Assembly (NCBI GenBank): GCA_045616985.1
Contig: JAZLHU010000056.1
Span: forward strand, 1 to 55,651
DNA length: 55,651 bases
Direction: 5' to 3'
From: RUG13409 sp045616985
Lineage (GTDB): Bacteria; Bacillota; Clostridia; Peptostreptococcales; Anaerovoracaceae
Below the pieces are notes generated by a model that saw only the letters and a list, made by a program, of their open reading frames with translations, made no database searches and was not told the origin of the DNA. Position numbers and translations under genes: made by a program. Below are positions 9,531-18,507 of this stretch, piece after piece. Within the stretch, counting starts at the first letter, position 1; every line of letters starts with the position of its first letter.

Positions 9531-9559
9531 TTGAGATTTCTATTATAATATAGTAAAAT
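9531..9559 (+). promoter_or_regulatory. Sigma-A promoter for the OFA transporter operon
   Basis: TTGAGA (-35, 9531-9536), 17-bp spacer, TAAAAT (-10, 9554-9559). Just past the expected transcription start is a 6-bp inverted repeat, GGAAGT-TAAGG-ACTTCC (9568-9584), a candidate operator or leader hairpin. Confidence 0.6.
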
Positions 9560-9634
9560 ATACAGTTGGAAGTTAAGGACTTCCGCATAGTTTTGATTCA
9601 ATAAAACAATTACATACAGGAGGAGAGTATTATC

Positions 9635-10864
9635 ATGAAAAAACACGGTTTTAAAATTGCGCCGGTCATCGCATGTATTGTTACCATGCTTTGTGTCGGC
9701 ATCGTTTATATGTGGAGCGTGTTCCAGCAGCCCGTAATGGATTATTACGGCTGGGACAAAACGGCTGTAGCATTTATTTCAGCCGTTAATGTTTGTATGT
9801 TTGTAACGGGTATTTTTATCGGCGGATTCATCGTAGACAAAAAAGGGCCAAGACTTGTAAATATGCTTTCAGGCGTTATTTTCTTCCTTGGGCTATTCCT
9901 TACATCCATGCTTCCGGAAAACGCACCATGGCTTATCTACATTACATATGGCGTTCTTGCAGGGCTTGGCGTTGGGCTTGCTTATGCAGGAGCAACAAAT
10001 TGCCTTCAGAAGTGGTTTCCTGCAAGAAGAGGATTTGCATCCGCTCTGGCGTGCTGTGCATTCGGAACGTCAATTGTTGTATGCGTTCCAATTGCAAAAG
10101 CGCTTCTTGACATCAGCGTTCCGTTTGCGTTCAGAACTCTTGGTATCGGGCTCGGCGCAATAGTATTTATTTGTTCATTCTTTATTTCAACACCGGCTCC
10201 GGGATATATGGCAGACAAGATTCCTCAAAGAGCTGCCGAATCGAATCCGTATACCTTCCTTGAGGCAGTAAAGGATCCGAGATTCTGGTTTATGTGTGCG
10301 CCGCTGTTTTTCCTTGCAGTTCCGTATATGATAATCAATCCTCTCGTTCAGACGATCGGAGCCGAAAGGGGAATTTCCTCAGGGATACTCACGGCAACAT
10401 CAATGCTTATAGGCGTTGCAAGTGCCGTTTCAAGATTTATCGTTCCCACACTTTCAGATAAGCTCGGAAGAGCAAAGTCCATCCTTCTTATGACAATACT
10501 TATGATGGTTTGCTCCATACTTATGATTTTCGTAAAGGGCATTGCTTATCCTGTTGTTGTATTTTTTATAGTTTGCGCTTACTCCGGCCCTGCAGGCGTT
10601 TATCCTGCAATGTCCGGCGATGCTTTCGGTATGAAGAATACGGGAACAATTTTCGGATGTGCATTTCTTTGTATAGGTCTTTCGTCCCTCTTTACAACAT
10701 GGCTTGTAGGTGTTCTTACAAGGGGCGGAGCAAGCTATACAACATGCTTTATCATCGGCGCTGCAGTTTGTCTTATTCCCGCATATTGCCTTGCAATTTA
10801 CGATAAGGTCGGGGCAAAGAAGGATAAAGAACGTGCTGAAAGACTTGCGGCACAGGGAAAATAG
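9635..10864 (+). CDS. OFA-family MFS transporter (oxalate/formate antiporter-like)
   Basis: A 409-residue, 12-helix major facilitator of the oxalate:formate antiporter family. Family features are the N-terminal GIVYMWSVFQQP, the loop GGFIVDKKGPR between helices 2 and 3, LAGLGVGLAYAGATN in helix 4 with KWFPARRGFASA after it, and the second-half LSDKLGRAKS loop. OFA members carry small organic acids such as oxalate, formate, lactate or pyruvate; the true substrate is not readable from sequence. An AGGAGGAG site precedes ATG 9635. The phosphohexomutase gene starts 28 bp downstream without its own obvious promoter, so the two probably share a transcript. Confidence 0.87.
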   Translation: MKKHGFKIAPVIACIVTMLCVGIVYMWSVFQQPVMDYYGWDKTAVAFISAVNVCMFVTGIFIGGFIVDKKGPRLVNMLSGVIFFLGLFLTSMLPENAPWLIYITYGVLAGLGVGLAYAGATNCLQKWFPARRGFASALACCAFGTSIVVCVPIAKALLDISVPFAFRTLGIGLGAIVFICSFFISTPAPGYMADKIPQRAAESNPYTFLEAVKDPRFWFMCAPLFFLAVPYMIINPLVQTIGAERGISSGILTATSMLIGVASAVSRFIVPTLSDKLGRAKSILLMTILMMVCSILMIFVKGIAYPVVVFFIVCAYSGPAGVYPAMSGDAFGMKNTGTIFGCAFLCIGLSSLFTTWLVGVLTRGGASYTTCFIIGAAVCLIPAYCLAIYDKVGAKKDKERAERLAAQGK

Positions 10865-10892
10865 ATACACATTCAAAGGAAGTATTTAAGTA

Positions 10893-12395
10893 ATGAAATA
10901 CACTGAGCTTCAGAACGGATCGGACATAAGAGGCGTTGCCATGGAGATCGCCGGCGGAAAACCGGTAAACTTTACAATGGATGCTGCAAAGGATCTTGCC
11001 AAAGCCTTTATTCTTTGGACTGCAAAGAAAACAGGTAAAGCCCAAAATGAACTTACAATTGCTCTCGGAAGAGATTCAAGAATTACAGGTCCCGGGTTTA
11101 TTAAAGCCTGCAGTGATGCCGTTTCGGATTACGGCTGCAAAGTGTTTGACTGCGGTATGGCAACAACGCCCGCCATGTTTATGGCAACTGTATTTGATGA
11201 TTTTGACTGCGATGGATCAATAATGTTTACGGCAAGTCATCTTCCTTCAGAACGAAACGGGATGAAGTTCTTTACCAAAGAAAGCGGTCTTGATAAAAAG
11301 GATATTACAGAGCTTATTGCACTTGCCGAGGAGCTTCCTTTCTTTGCAGGAAGTAAGGGCGAAGTCTTATCAAAGGATCTTATGACTGCCTATTCCGATC
11401 ACCTTAAAAGCTTAATCTGCAGAGGTCTTTCTTCAAAGGAAGAAGAAAAACCTCTGTCGGGTATTAAAATTCTGGTTGATGCCGGAAACGGTGCAGGCGG
11501 ATTTTACGTAACTGAGGTTTTGGAGCCGCTTGGTGCCGACTGCACAGGATCTCAGTTTTTGGAACCGGATGGGTATTTCCCGAATCATCAGCCCAATCCC
11601 GAAAATAAGGCTGCAATGGAGTCAATATGCGGCGCAGTGCAAGGCTTTGGTTCCGACCTTGGCATAATATTCGATACAGATGCGGATCGCTCATCCGCAG
11701 TGGACGAAAAGGGAAGGGAAATTGCAAGAAACAGAATTGTTGCCTTAGCAGCCGTCATTGCATCGGAGGGCCACAGCGGCACTACAATAGTTACGGACAG
11801 TATAACCAGTCCGCAGCTTTCCGAATTTCTTACCGAAGATCTCGGGCTTAAGCATCTTCGCTTTAAGAGGGGATATAAAAATGTCATAAACAAGGGTATC
11901 GAGCTTAACAAAGAAGGAACAGATTGTCAGCTTGCTATCGAAACCTCAGGCCACGCTGCCATGAAAGAAAACTTTTTTTTGGATGACGGGGCTTACCTTG
12001 CAACAAAAATCGTAATAAAAGCCGCTCAGCTCAAAAAGGATGGCAAGGCCATAAGCTGCCTTCTTGAAAGCCTGAAGGATCCTAAAGAAGCTGCTGAGAT
12101 TCGTCTTAATGTGAATTGTGAGAATTTCCCTGAGTATGCGCAGAAGGTTTTGGACGATTTGAAGGCTGCGGTCGAGGAAGGGAAATTCAAGGGTTTTTCT
12201 CTGGAACTGCCTAATTATGAGGGAGTCAGAGTCAATGCTGATGAAAACTCCGGAAACGGATGGTTTTTAATGCGTAAATCACTCCACGATCCTGTTATCC
12301 CGCTTAATATAGAATCGGATGAAGAAGGTGGAGTGGAGAAGATAAATAAGATAATTTCAGACTTTTTAAAGGCGTACGATAAAATTTTAAGTTAA
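10893..12395 (+). CDS. Phosphohexomutase (phosphoglucomutase/phosphomannomutase)
   Basis: Alpha-D-phosphohexomutase that moves phosphate between C1 and C6 of glucose or mannose, feeding sugar-nucleotide and wall synthesis. The 500-residue protein has the four family regions in order: phosphoserine loop TASHLPSERNG (S115), Mg2+ loop FDTDADRSS (D261, D263, D265), the sugar-binding ETSGHAAMKE, and a C-terminal phosphate-binding region with RVNADENSGNGW. A purine-rich AAAGGAAG site precedes the ATG. Glucose versus mannose specificity cannot be settled by eye. It ends 37 bp before dnaE. Confidence 0.88.
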   Translation: MKYTELQNGSDIRGVAMEIAGGKPVNFTMDAAKDLAKAFILWTAKKTGKAQNELTIALGRDSRITGPGFIKACSDAVSDYGCKVFDCGMATTPAMFMATVFDDFDCDGSIMFTASHLPSERNGMKFFTKESGLDKKDITELIALAEELPFFAGSKGEVLSKDLMTAYSDHLKSLICRGLSSKEEEKPLSGIKILVDAGNGAGGFYVTEVLEPLGADCTGSQFLEPDGYFPNHQPNPENKAAMESICGAVQGFGSDLGIIFDTDADRSSAVDEKGREIARNRIVALAAVIASEGHSGTTIVTDSITSPQLSEFLTEDLGLKHLRFKRGYKNVINKGIELNKEGTDCQLAIETSGHAAMKENFFLDDGAYLATKIVIKAAQLKKDGKAISCLLESLKDPKEAAEIRLNVNCENFPEYAQKVLDDLKAAVEEGKFKGFSLELPNYEGVRVNADENSGNGWFLMRKSLHDPVIPLNIESDEEGGVEKINKIISDFLKAYDKILS

Positions 12396-12432
12396 AAAAC
12401 GACGATTTCAGGTTAAAAAACAAGTTAAACTA

Positions 12433-15400
12433 ATGGCTTTTACACACTTACACGTACATACTGAATACAGCCTTTTGGACGGGGCCTGCAAAATAGATAA
12501 GCTTCTTAAAAAGGTCCGGGAATTGGGCATGAGCTCCTGTGCAATAACAGACCACGGGAATATGCACGGCTCGGTTGCATTTTTTGACAAGGCAAAGGAA
12601 ATGGGCATTAAGCCTCTTATCGGCTGTGAATGCTACACTGCAGCAAGGACCCGCTTTGATAAGGATGCCGCCCTGGACAGAAAGCAGGGCCACCTTGTCC
12701 TTTTGGTCAAGGATGAAACCGGATATGAAAATCTGATCAAGCTGGTTTCCATTTCAAATAAAGAGGGCTTTTACTATAAACCCCGCATAGACCATGAGCT
12801 TTTGGAAAAATATCACGAAGGTCTGGTTTGTCTTTCTGCCTGTCTGGCAGGAAAGATCCAGCACGAGCTTTTGAACGGAAACTATGAGGGCGCAAAAAAA
12901 GAAGCGCTTTTTCTCAAAGGGCTTTTCGGTGAGGATTTCTATCTTGAAATGCAGGATCAATACCTGGAAGAGGAGATTTCCGTAAATAAGGGTTTGAAAC
13001 AGCTTTCAAAGGAGCTCGGAGTAAAGCTCGTTGCAACCAACGATGTTCACTACATAAACAGAGAAGATGCAAAGGCCCATGATGTTCTTCTTTGCATCGG
13101 AACCAAATCAAATCTTTCGGACCCGGACAGAATGCGTTTCCCAAATGAGGAATTCTATCTTAAATCCGAAGATGAAATGAGGAAGCTGTTTCCGGATGTA
13201 CCCGAAGCCATAGATAACACCCAGGAAATAGTTGAAAAATGCAATTTCGGCTTCGAATACGGAAACTATCATGTTCCTGTATTCAGGATACCTGATAATT
13301 TCAGCTCGCAGGAGCAATATTTTGAGTATCTTTGCTGGTCGGGTCTGGAGCACCGCTACGGAACAACAGAACCCCGTCCCGCATCTGCAAGAAGATATCC
13401 CGGGGTTGTGCCTGAAGATATGGAAAGCCTTGCACCGACCGTAGCTGAAGACATCAAAGACAGACTCAGATACGAAATCGATACCATCAAAAAAATGGGA
13501 TATATCGGATACCACCTTATCGTATTCGATTTTGTAAATTTTGCAAAAGGCGCAGGCATCATGGTAGGCCCCGGAAGAGGCTCTGCCGCAGGCTCCATTT
13601 GCGTATACTGCCTTGAGATTACGGATATTGACCCACTCAGGTTTTCTCTCATTTTTGAGCGTTTTTTAAACATAGAGCGTGTATCCATGCCCGATATAGA
13701 TATGGACTTTTGCATCGAACGAAGAGGCGAGGTCATTGATTATGTAAAGGAACAGTACGGATGGGATAATGTATCTCAGATATCAACCTTCGGGACCTTA
13801 AAGGCAAGGGCTGTATTTAAGGATGTGGCAAAGGTTATGGAGCTCCCGTTCTCAAGGTCGCTTGAAATCTCCAAGATGATTCCGGAGGACCTTAAGATCA
13901 CTCTTGATAAAGCCATAGAGCAAAGCCCCGATTTCAGAAAGGTATACGAGGAAGATCCTCTGATTCACAGAATAGTTGATACAGGCAGGGTTTTAGAAGG
14001 TCTTGCGCGCCATGTATCAACCCATGCGGCCGGCGTTGTAATTTCTTCAGCACCGATAGATAAGTTTGTTCCTTTGGTAATTTCGGAAAAGGATCAGTCG
14101 GCACTTGCAACCCAGTTTACCATGACCGAAATAGAGCATCTTGGACTTTTGAAGTTTGACTTTTTAGGTCTCAGAAACCTTACGGCAATCCAGGATTGTT
14201 TAAGGATGATAAAAAAAGATACGGGGCTCGAGCTGGATCTTCAGAAAATTCCGTATGATGACCCTGAGGTATTTAAGACCATTGCTTCGGGAAATACAGT
14301 CGGTATATTCCAGCTTGAATCAGGCGGTATGACAAAGTTCATGGGTGAGCTTCAGCCGGATTGCCTGGAAGACCTTATCGCCGGTATTTCCCTGTACCGA
14401 CCGGGCCCGATGGATTCAATTCCTACATATATCGACTGCAAACGTCATCCTGAAAAGATCAAATACCTTACACCTGAGCTTGAAGATATACTTGCGCCGA
14501 CGTATGGATGTATTGTTTATCAGGAGCAGGTAATGGACATAGTAAGAAAGCTCGGCGGCTATTCCTACGGAAGAGCAGATCTTGTACGCCGTGCCATGTC
14601 CAAGAAAAAGGCCGACGTTATGGCAAAGGAAAGAGAGTACTTTGTCAACGGAAAGCTAAAAGAAAACGGTACCATAGATGTTCCGGGGTGCATCCGGAAC
14701 GGGATCGACGAAGGTGCCGCAAATACAATATTTGATGAAATGACCAGCTTTGCTGCATATGCATTCAATAAGTCGCATGCCGCAGCATATGCCGTTGTAG
14801 CATACCAAACTGCATGGCTTAAGACTCACTATCCCGCTCAGTTTATGGCATCCCTTATGACATATCCCGCAAATGCCGATGCAGTTTCCGGACTTATCAG
14901 AAACTGTGCAGAGATGGGTATTGAGGTCCTTCCGCCTGACGTAAACAAGAGCCGGATGCATTTTGATACAGAAGACGGAAAGATCAGATACGGACTTTTG
15001 GGCGTTAAGCATGTCGGAGAAGGCGTTGTTGAAGAAATCATAAGAGCACGTCAGCAGAAGATGCCAAAAGACATCTTTGAGTTTATGGACGGAGTAGATG
15101 TTCATCTTGTAAACCGTCAGTCTCTTGAAGCATTGATCAGGGCAGGCGCATTCGACTGCTTCCCCGGAAACAAGGCGCAAAAGCTTGCAGCCATTGCAGA
15201 TCTTATGGCTTCGGCGCAGCAGACCGCAAAGGATACTCTTGACGGTCAGATGAGTCTCTTTGCTATGACAGAAGGAGGGATTCAGCTTGACAGAAGCCTT
15301 CCGTATGCAGAGGAATTCTCAAAAAAAGATCTTATGCAAATGGAGAAGGAGCTTCTTGGAATATACCTTACGGCTCATCCTCTTGATGATTACGAGCAGG

Positions 15401-15996
15401 AGGTTAAATCCATAATAGATATGGATACCGAAAAGCTGTTTGATAAAGAAAGTCCCGTAAGCGACGGAAGGTCAGTAACAATGGCAGGTCTTATCACAGC
15501 AAAAAAGCAGCTCATAACAAAAAAAGGCCGGCCCATGGGATTTATTACGCTGGAGGATTTGTACGGACAGGTCGAGGTGGTGGTGTTCCCGAAAACCTAC
15601 GAGCTTGACAGGGATTGTATTGAGCTTGACAATGTTGTGGTTATCAAGGGGAAGATTGATGCAAAGGATGAGGATAATCCGAAGCTTCTTGCAGACAGGG
15701 TAGTTCCGATCTCCGAATACAGAGATAATATTCCGAAAGCAGGAGATGTTCAGACTCCCGCTGAAAAACCGCAGCTTGCAATGATAAAAATAGTAATTCC
15801 GAAGCCATATACGGATGAGGAAGGACTTGCAAAGTTCAAAGCTATTGCAAAGCAGCATCTTGGTGACATGCCCGTTGCCCTTATGCTTGAACAAAGCGGG
15901 AATAAATATAAACCGGGATACGACCTTTGGGTTGACCCCTGTGATGAATTCTACAACAAGGTCTTTGCCGTATTCGGTGAAGGCTGCTTAAGATAG
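12433..15996 (+). CDS. dnaE: DNA polymerase III alpha subunit DnaE
   Basis: Replicative C-family DNA polymerase, 1187 residues, normal for DnaE. Domains in order: N-terminal PHP domain (about 1-280; HLHVHTEYSLLDG, ITDHGNM, GCECY), the polymerase palm with catalytic aspartates in PDIDMDF (D421, D423), the fingers and YRPGPMDSIP, a helix-hairpin-helix region, the clamp-binding type QMSLF, and an OB fold near 1010-1090. The PHP metal ligands look largely kept, so proofreading or phosphatase activity may remain. Start choice is by homology: MAFTHLHVHTEYS is the usual N-terminus, but no Shine-Dalgarno precedes it. The leader instead has two copies of GTTAAAAAAC. pfkA follows directly, a frequent pairing in Firmicutes. 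Confidence 0.96.
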   Translation: MAFTHLHVHTEYSLLDGACKIDKLLKKVRELGMSSCAITDHGNMHGSVAFFDKAKEMGIKPLIGCECYTAARTRFDKDAALDRKQGHLVLLVKDETGYENLIKLVSISNKEGFYYKPRIDHELLEKYHEGLVCLSACLAGKIQHELLNGNYEGAKKEALFLKGLFGEDFYLEMQDQYLEEEISVNKGLKQLSKELGVKLVATNDVHYINREDAKAHDVLLCIGTKSNLSDPDRMRFPNEEFYLKSEDEMRKLFPDVPEAIDNTQEIVEKCNFGFEYGNYHVPVFRIPDNFSSQEQYFEYLCWSGLEHRYGTTEPRPASARRYPGVVPEDMESLAPTVAEDIKDRLRYEIDTIKKMGYIGYHLIVFDFVNFAKGAGIMVGPGRGSAAGSICVYCLEITDIDPLRFSLIFERFLNIERVSMPDIDMDFCIERRGEVIDYVKEQYGWDNVSQISTFGTLKARAVFKDVAKVMELPFSRSLEISKMIPEDLKITLDKAIEQSPDFRKVYEEDPLIHRIVDTGRVLEGLARHVSTHAAGVVISSAPIDKFVPLVISEKDQSALATQFTMTEIEHLGLLKFDFLGLRNLTAIQDCLRMIKKDTGLELDLQKIPYDDPEVFKTIASGNTVGIFQLESGGMTKFMGELQPDCLEDLIAGISLYRPGPMDSIPTYIDCKRHPEKIKYLTPELEDILAPTYGCIVYQEQVMDIVRKLGGYSYGRADLVRRAMSKKKADVMAKEREYFVNGKLKENGTIDVPGCIRNGIDEGAANTIFDEMTSFAAYAFNKSHAAAYAVVAYQTAWLKTHYPAQFMASLMTYPANADAVSGLIRNCAEMGIEVLPPDVNKSRMHFDTEDGKIRYGLLGVKHVGEGVVEEIIRARQQKMPKDIFEFMDGVDVHLVNRQSLEALIRAGAFDCFPGNKAQKLAAIADLMASAQQTAKDTLDGQMSLFAMTEGGIQLDRSLPYAEEFSKKDLMQMEKELLGIYLTAHPLDDYEQEVKSIIDMDTEKLFDKESPVSDGRSVTMAGLITAKKQLITKKGRPMGFITLEDLYGQVEVVVFPKTYELDRDCIELDNVVVIKGKIDAKDEDNPKLLADRVVPISEYRDNIPKAGDVQTPAEKPQLAMIKIVIPKPYTDEEGLAKFKAIAKQHLGDMPVALMLEQSGNKYKPGYDLWVDPCDEFYNKVFAVFGEGCLR

Positions 15997-16008
15997 GAGA
16001 TGAAGGAA

Positions 16009-16968
16009 ATGAAAAGAATAGGTGTACTTACAAGCGGAGGAGATTCTCCGGGAATGAACGCATGCATCAGAGCTGTTGTAAGAGGTGCTCTTTCCGTCGG
16101 ACTTGAGGTTTACGGAATCAAGCGCGGATACGAAGGTCTTATCGACGGCGATATTGAAGAGATGAATATCAATTCAGTTGCCGATATTATCCATAGAGGC
16201 GGAACCATTTTAAGGACGGCACGTTCAGATCGTTTTATGACAGAGGCAGGAAGAGGCCGTGCAATTTCCATGCTTGATACATTCGGGATCGACGGACTTG
16301 TTGTTATCGGCGGAGACGGTTCGATGCGCGGTGCATTGGATCTTCAAAAGGCAGGGGTCCCCGTTGTATGTCTTCCGGGTACCATTGATAACGATCTTGG
16401 TTATACAGATTATACGATCGGTTTTGATACTGCAGTAAATACTTCTCTTATGGCTATCGGAAATATCAGAGATACTTCATCCTCCCACGGAAGAACAACC
16501 ATCATTGAGGTTATGGGGAGACGCTGCGGAGACATTGCTCTTTATGCAGGCCTTGCAGGCGGAGCGGAAACGATACTTGTTCCCGAAGAGGATGTAGATG
16601 TAAATGAGATCTGCAAAAAGCTTATTATCGGTATGAACAGAGGAAAGCTCCATTCGATTATTATCAGAGCGGAGGGTGTAGCTATTTCTTCAGAAGAGCT
16701 TGCCGAGACGATCAAGGAGAAAACGGGACTTGAAACAAAGGTTGTAATACTTGGATACATTCAGCGCGGAGGAAGCCCGACGGCAACAGACAGGCTCTTT
16801 GCTTCAAGGATGGGTGTGCATGCTGTTGAACTCTTAAAAGAAGATATCGGCGGCAAGGCTGTCGGCATCCGCGGTGATGAAATCTTCTCCATGGATCTTG
16901 AAGAAGCCCTTAACACAACAAAGCCGAGCCACGTTGACTTTATGCGCATCTGCGATATGCTCTGTTAG
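16009..16968 (+). CDS. pfkA: ATP-dependent 6-phosphofructokinase
   Basis: Phosphorylates fructose 6-phosphate to fructose 1,6-bisphosphate, the committed step of glycolysis. From ATG 16009 the protein is 319 residues, the standard bacterial length, and begins MKRIGVLTSGGDSPGMN; the in-frame ATG at 16000 sits directly against AGGAG and is too close to use. The ATP-type glycine at position 104 (GGDGS) and the catalytic D127 in GTIDND are in the same positions as in the E. coli enzyme. PPi-dependent enzymes carry Asp at 104, so this one uses ATP although the organism has a PPi-driven pump. MGRRCGDIAL and IQRGGSPTATDR complete the active and effector sites. Confidence 0.97.
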   Translation: MKRIGVLTSGGDSPGMNACIRAVVRGALSVGLEVYGIKRGYEGLIDGDIEEMNINSVADIIHRGGTILRTARSDRFMTEAGRGRAISMLDTFGIDGLVVIGGDGSMRGALDLQKAGVPVVCLPGTIDNDLGYTDYTIGFDTAVNTSLMAIGNIRDTSSSHGRTTIIEVMGRRCGDIALYAGLAGGAETILVPEEDVDVNEICKKLIIGMNRGKLHSIIIRAEGVAISSEELAETIKEKTGLETKVVILGYIQRGGSPTATDRLFASRMGVHAVELLKEDIGGKAVGIRGDEIFSMDLEEALNTTKPSHVDFMRICDMLC

Positions 16969-16970
16969 TT

Positions 16971-17228
16971 ATGTTACCGTATTTTGCATATATAAATCTT
17001 TTTACACTTATGATTTTTGCGATCGATAAGCTGGCTGCAAAGAAAAATGCACCAAGGGTCCCGGAGAATGCATTGTTTCTGCTTGCATTCCTCGGCGGCG
17101 GCATCGGGGCATTGCTTGGTATGTATGCAATGCATCATAAAACCAAAAAGAAAAAGTTTACCATAGGTATTCCGCTTATTCTTGCGGTCGAGGCAATTGC
17201 ATTGTTTGTTATTAAGAATTATCTGTAA
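16971..17228 (+). CDS. DUF1294 family small membrane protein
   Basis: An 85-residue protein with three hydrophobic helices and the DUF1294 core: an N-terminal INLFTLMIFAIDKLAAKKNAPRVPE stretch (in part), FLGGGIGALLGMYAMHHKTKKKKF and a last helix. No function is known for the family. It begins 2 bp after the pfkA stop and has no separate promoter, so it is the last gene of the dnaE-pfkA unit. No strong terminator is visible before the convergent acyltransferase gene, which ends 21 bp away. Confidence 0.8.
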   Translation: MLPYFAYINLFTLMIFAIDKLAAKKNAPRVPENALFLLAFLGGGIGALLGMYAMHHKTKKKKFTIGIPLILAVEAIALFVIKNYL

Positions 17229-17248
17229 TTATCATCCGGTTTCAAAGT

Positions 17249-18502
17249 TTATTTTTTTAATTTGTACATCTCTTCTGCTGCCATGCGGATTTTTGATACA
17301 ACATCTTTTTCCTTAGGGAAGCAGTAATAAATATAATCTTTATCGCCTATGCAGATAATATCTCCGATTTCATACCAGAAAAAGTCGGAATAGGTACTGT
17401 ATGCATAAGTCGGGCTTTGCGTATAATGAAGTTTCCCGTCACAGGCGGTAAGGGCAAAGCCGTTTTCATTATGAGTGAGCCTTCCGGATCCAACCATATA
17501 AATTGCTTTATAGTCAACAAGAATGCCGACTTCAACATCTAAATCTATATTATAGCTTCCGTTTTCTATTTCTTTTTTTACTTCATCGCGCTGCCATGAA
17601 TTCCAGTCGGGGATGTGGCAGAATTCTGTTTCACCGCTTACTGCACGGATAAAGCCCCGTTCATCAAGCTCATATTCTTTGCCGCAGGCACGGCAAATGA
17701 GTTTTGTTCCCTTTCCCTCAGTTTGACCTTCCTTTTTACAGCATGGACACTTGTACAATATTCTGTTTAGTCCGTCGGCTCTGAAGCTCTCGTTTATTGT
17801 AATGCTGTTATCCTGCTGCCACTTAAAATAGTCAAAGGAAAATGCGTTATCCAGAATGTCATCAATTTCGGAAGCTTTTAATGATTTGCATTCTTCCGGT
17901 GTAAGAAGACATCTCATTTCGGCGCTTACATTAACCTTCCTTTTTTGAAGATTGTTGTAAAGAGGATCTCTTGTAAATGACCCGTAGGCTGTGACCATAA
18001 CAACAGGAACCCCAAGTCGTTTGAATAATATGCCAAGACCTCTTGGAAGTTTTGTTGCTCTTCCGTCAAAGCTGTAGCTTGCCTCAGGATACATAAGAAC
18101 GCTTGTCTTATTCTTCTTTATTGCATAGCTTATGTCTGATATAAGCTGTATGTCCGGAATAAACTTGTTTGTCGGAATGCAGCCCAGATTGTGCATAAGC
18201 CATGGTTTTCCGACAAATCCGTCTGTGGTGCATACGATATTGTATGTTTTCGGATACATAATCCTGCTGATTATTTCAAGATCAAGAAACGATGAATGAT
18301 TCATCAGAATAAGCCATGGTCCATTGCCGGCTTTTTCCATATCTTTTTTTGAGTATTTAAAATGTGTGGCTGAAAGGTCGGGTATGGCAGCCAGTCTTTC
18401 AAGCGTACTTAAAAGAAAATTCGGCTTGCACGGATTTTGGTGTGGTGCTTTTTTCAGCTTTAATACCTCTTCATAAGGCATACTAATCGTTTTGATCTTC
18501 AT
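17249..18502 (-). CDS. PlsC-like acyltransferase with zinc ribbon and extra C-terminal domain
   Basis: A 417-residue protein. The first half is a lysophospholipid-type acyltransferase: NHSSFLD (catalytic H69 and D74), a GRATKLPRG region and YPEASYSFDG (about residue 137). It probably transfers fatty acyl chains to a phospholipid precursor at the inner membrane face. At about 249-275 two CxxC pairs (CPCC, CRAC) form a zinc ribbon. A beta-rich C-terminal part follows (about 290-417, many Tyr/Phe), which I do not recognise. It starts 5 bp after the hydrolase gene and lacks a promoter of its own, so they form an operon. Confidence 0.82.
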   Translation of the reverse strand: MKIKTISMPYEEVLKLKKAPHQNPCKPNFLLSTLERLAAIPDLSATHFKYSKKDMEKAGNGPWLILMNHSSFLDLEIISRIMYPKTYNIVCTTDGFVGKPWLMHNLGCIPTNKFIPDIQLISDISYAIKKNKTSVLMYPEASYSFDGRATKLPRGLGILFKRLGVPVVMVTAYGSFTRDPLYNNLQKRKVNVSAEMRCLLTPEECKSLKASEIDDILDNAFSFDYFKWQQDNSITINESFRADGLNRILYKCPCCKKEGQTEGKGTKLICRACGKEYELDERGFIRAVSGETEFCHIPDWNSWQRDEVKKEIENGSYNIDLDVEVGILVDYKAIYMVGSGRLTHNENGFALTACDGKLHYTQSPTYAYSTYSDFFWYEIGDIICIGDKDYIYYCFPKEKDVVSKIRMAAEEMYKLKK

Positions 18503-18507
18503 TATTT

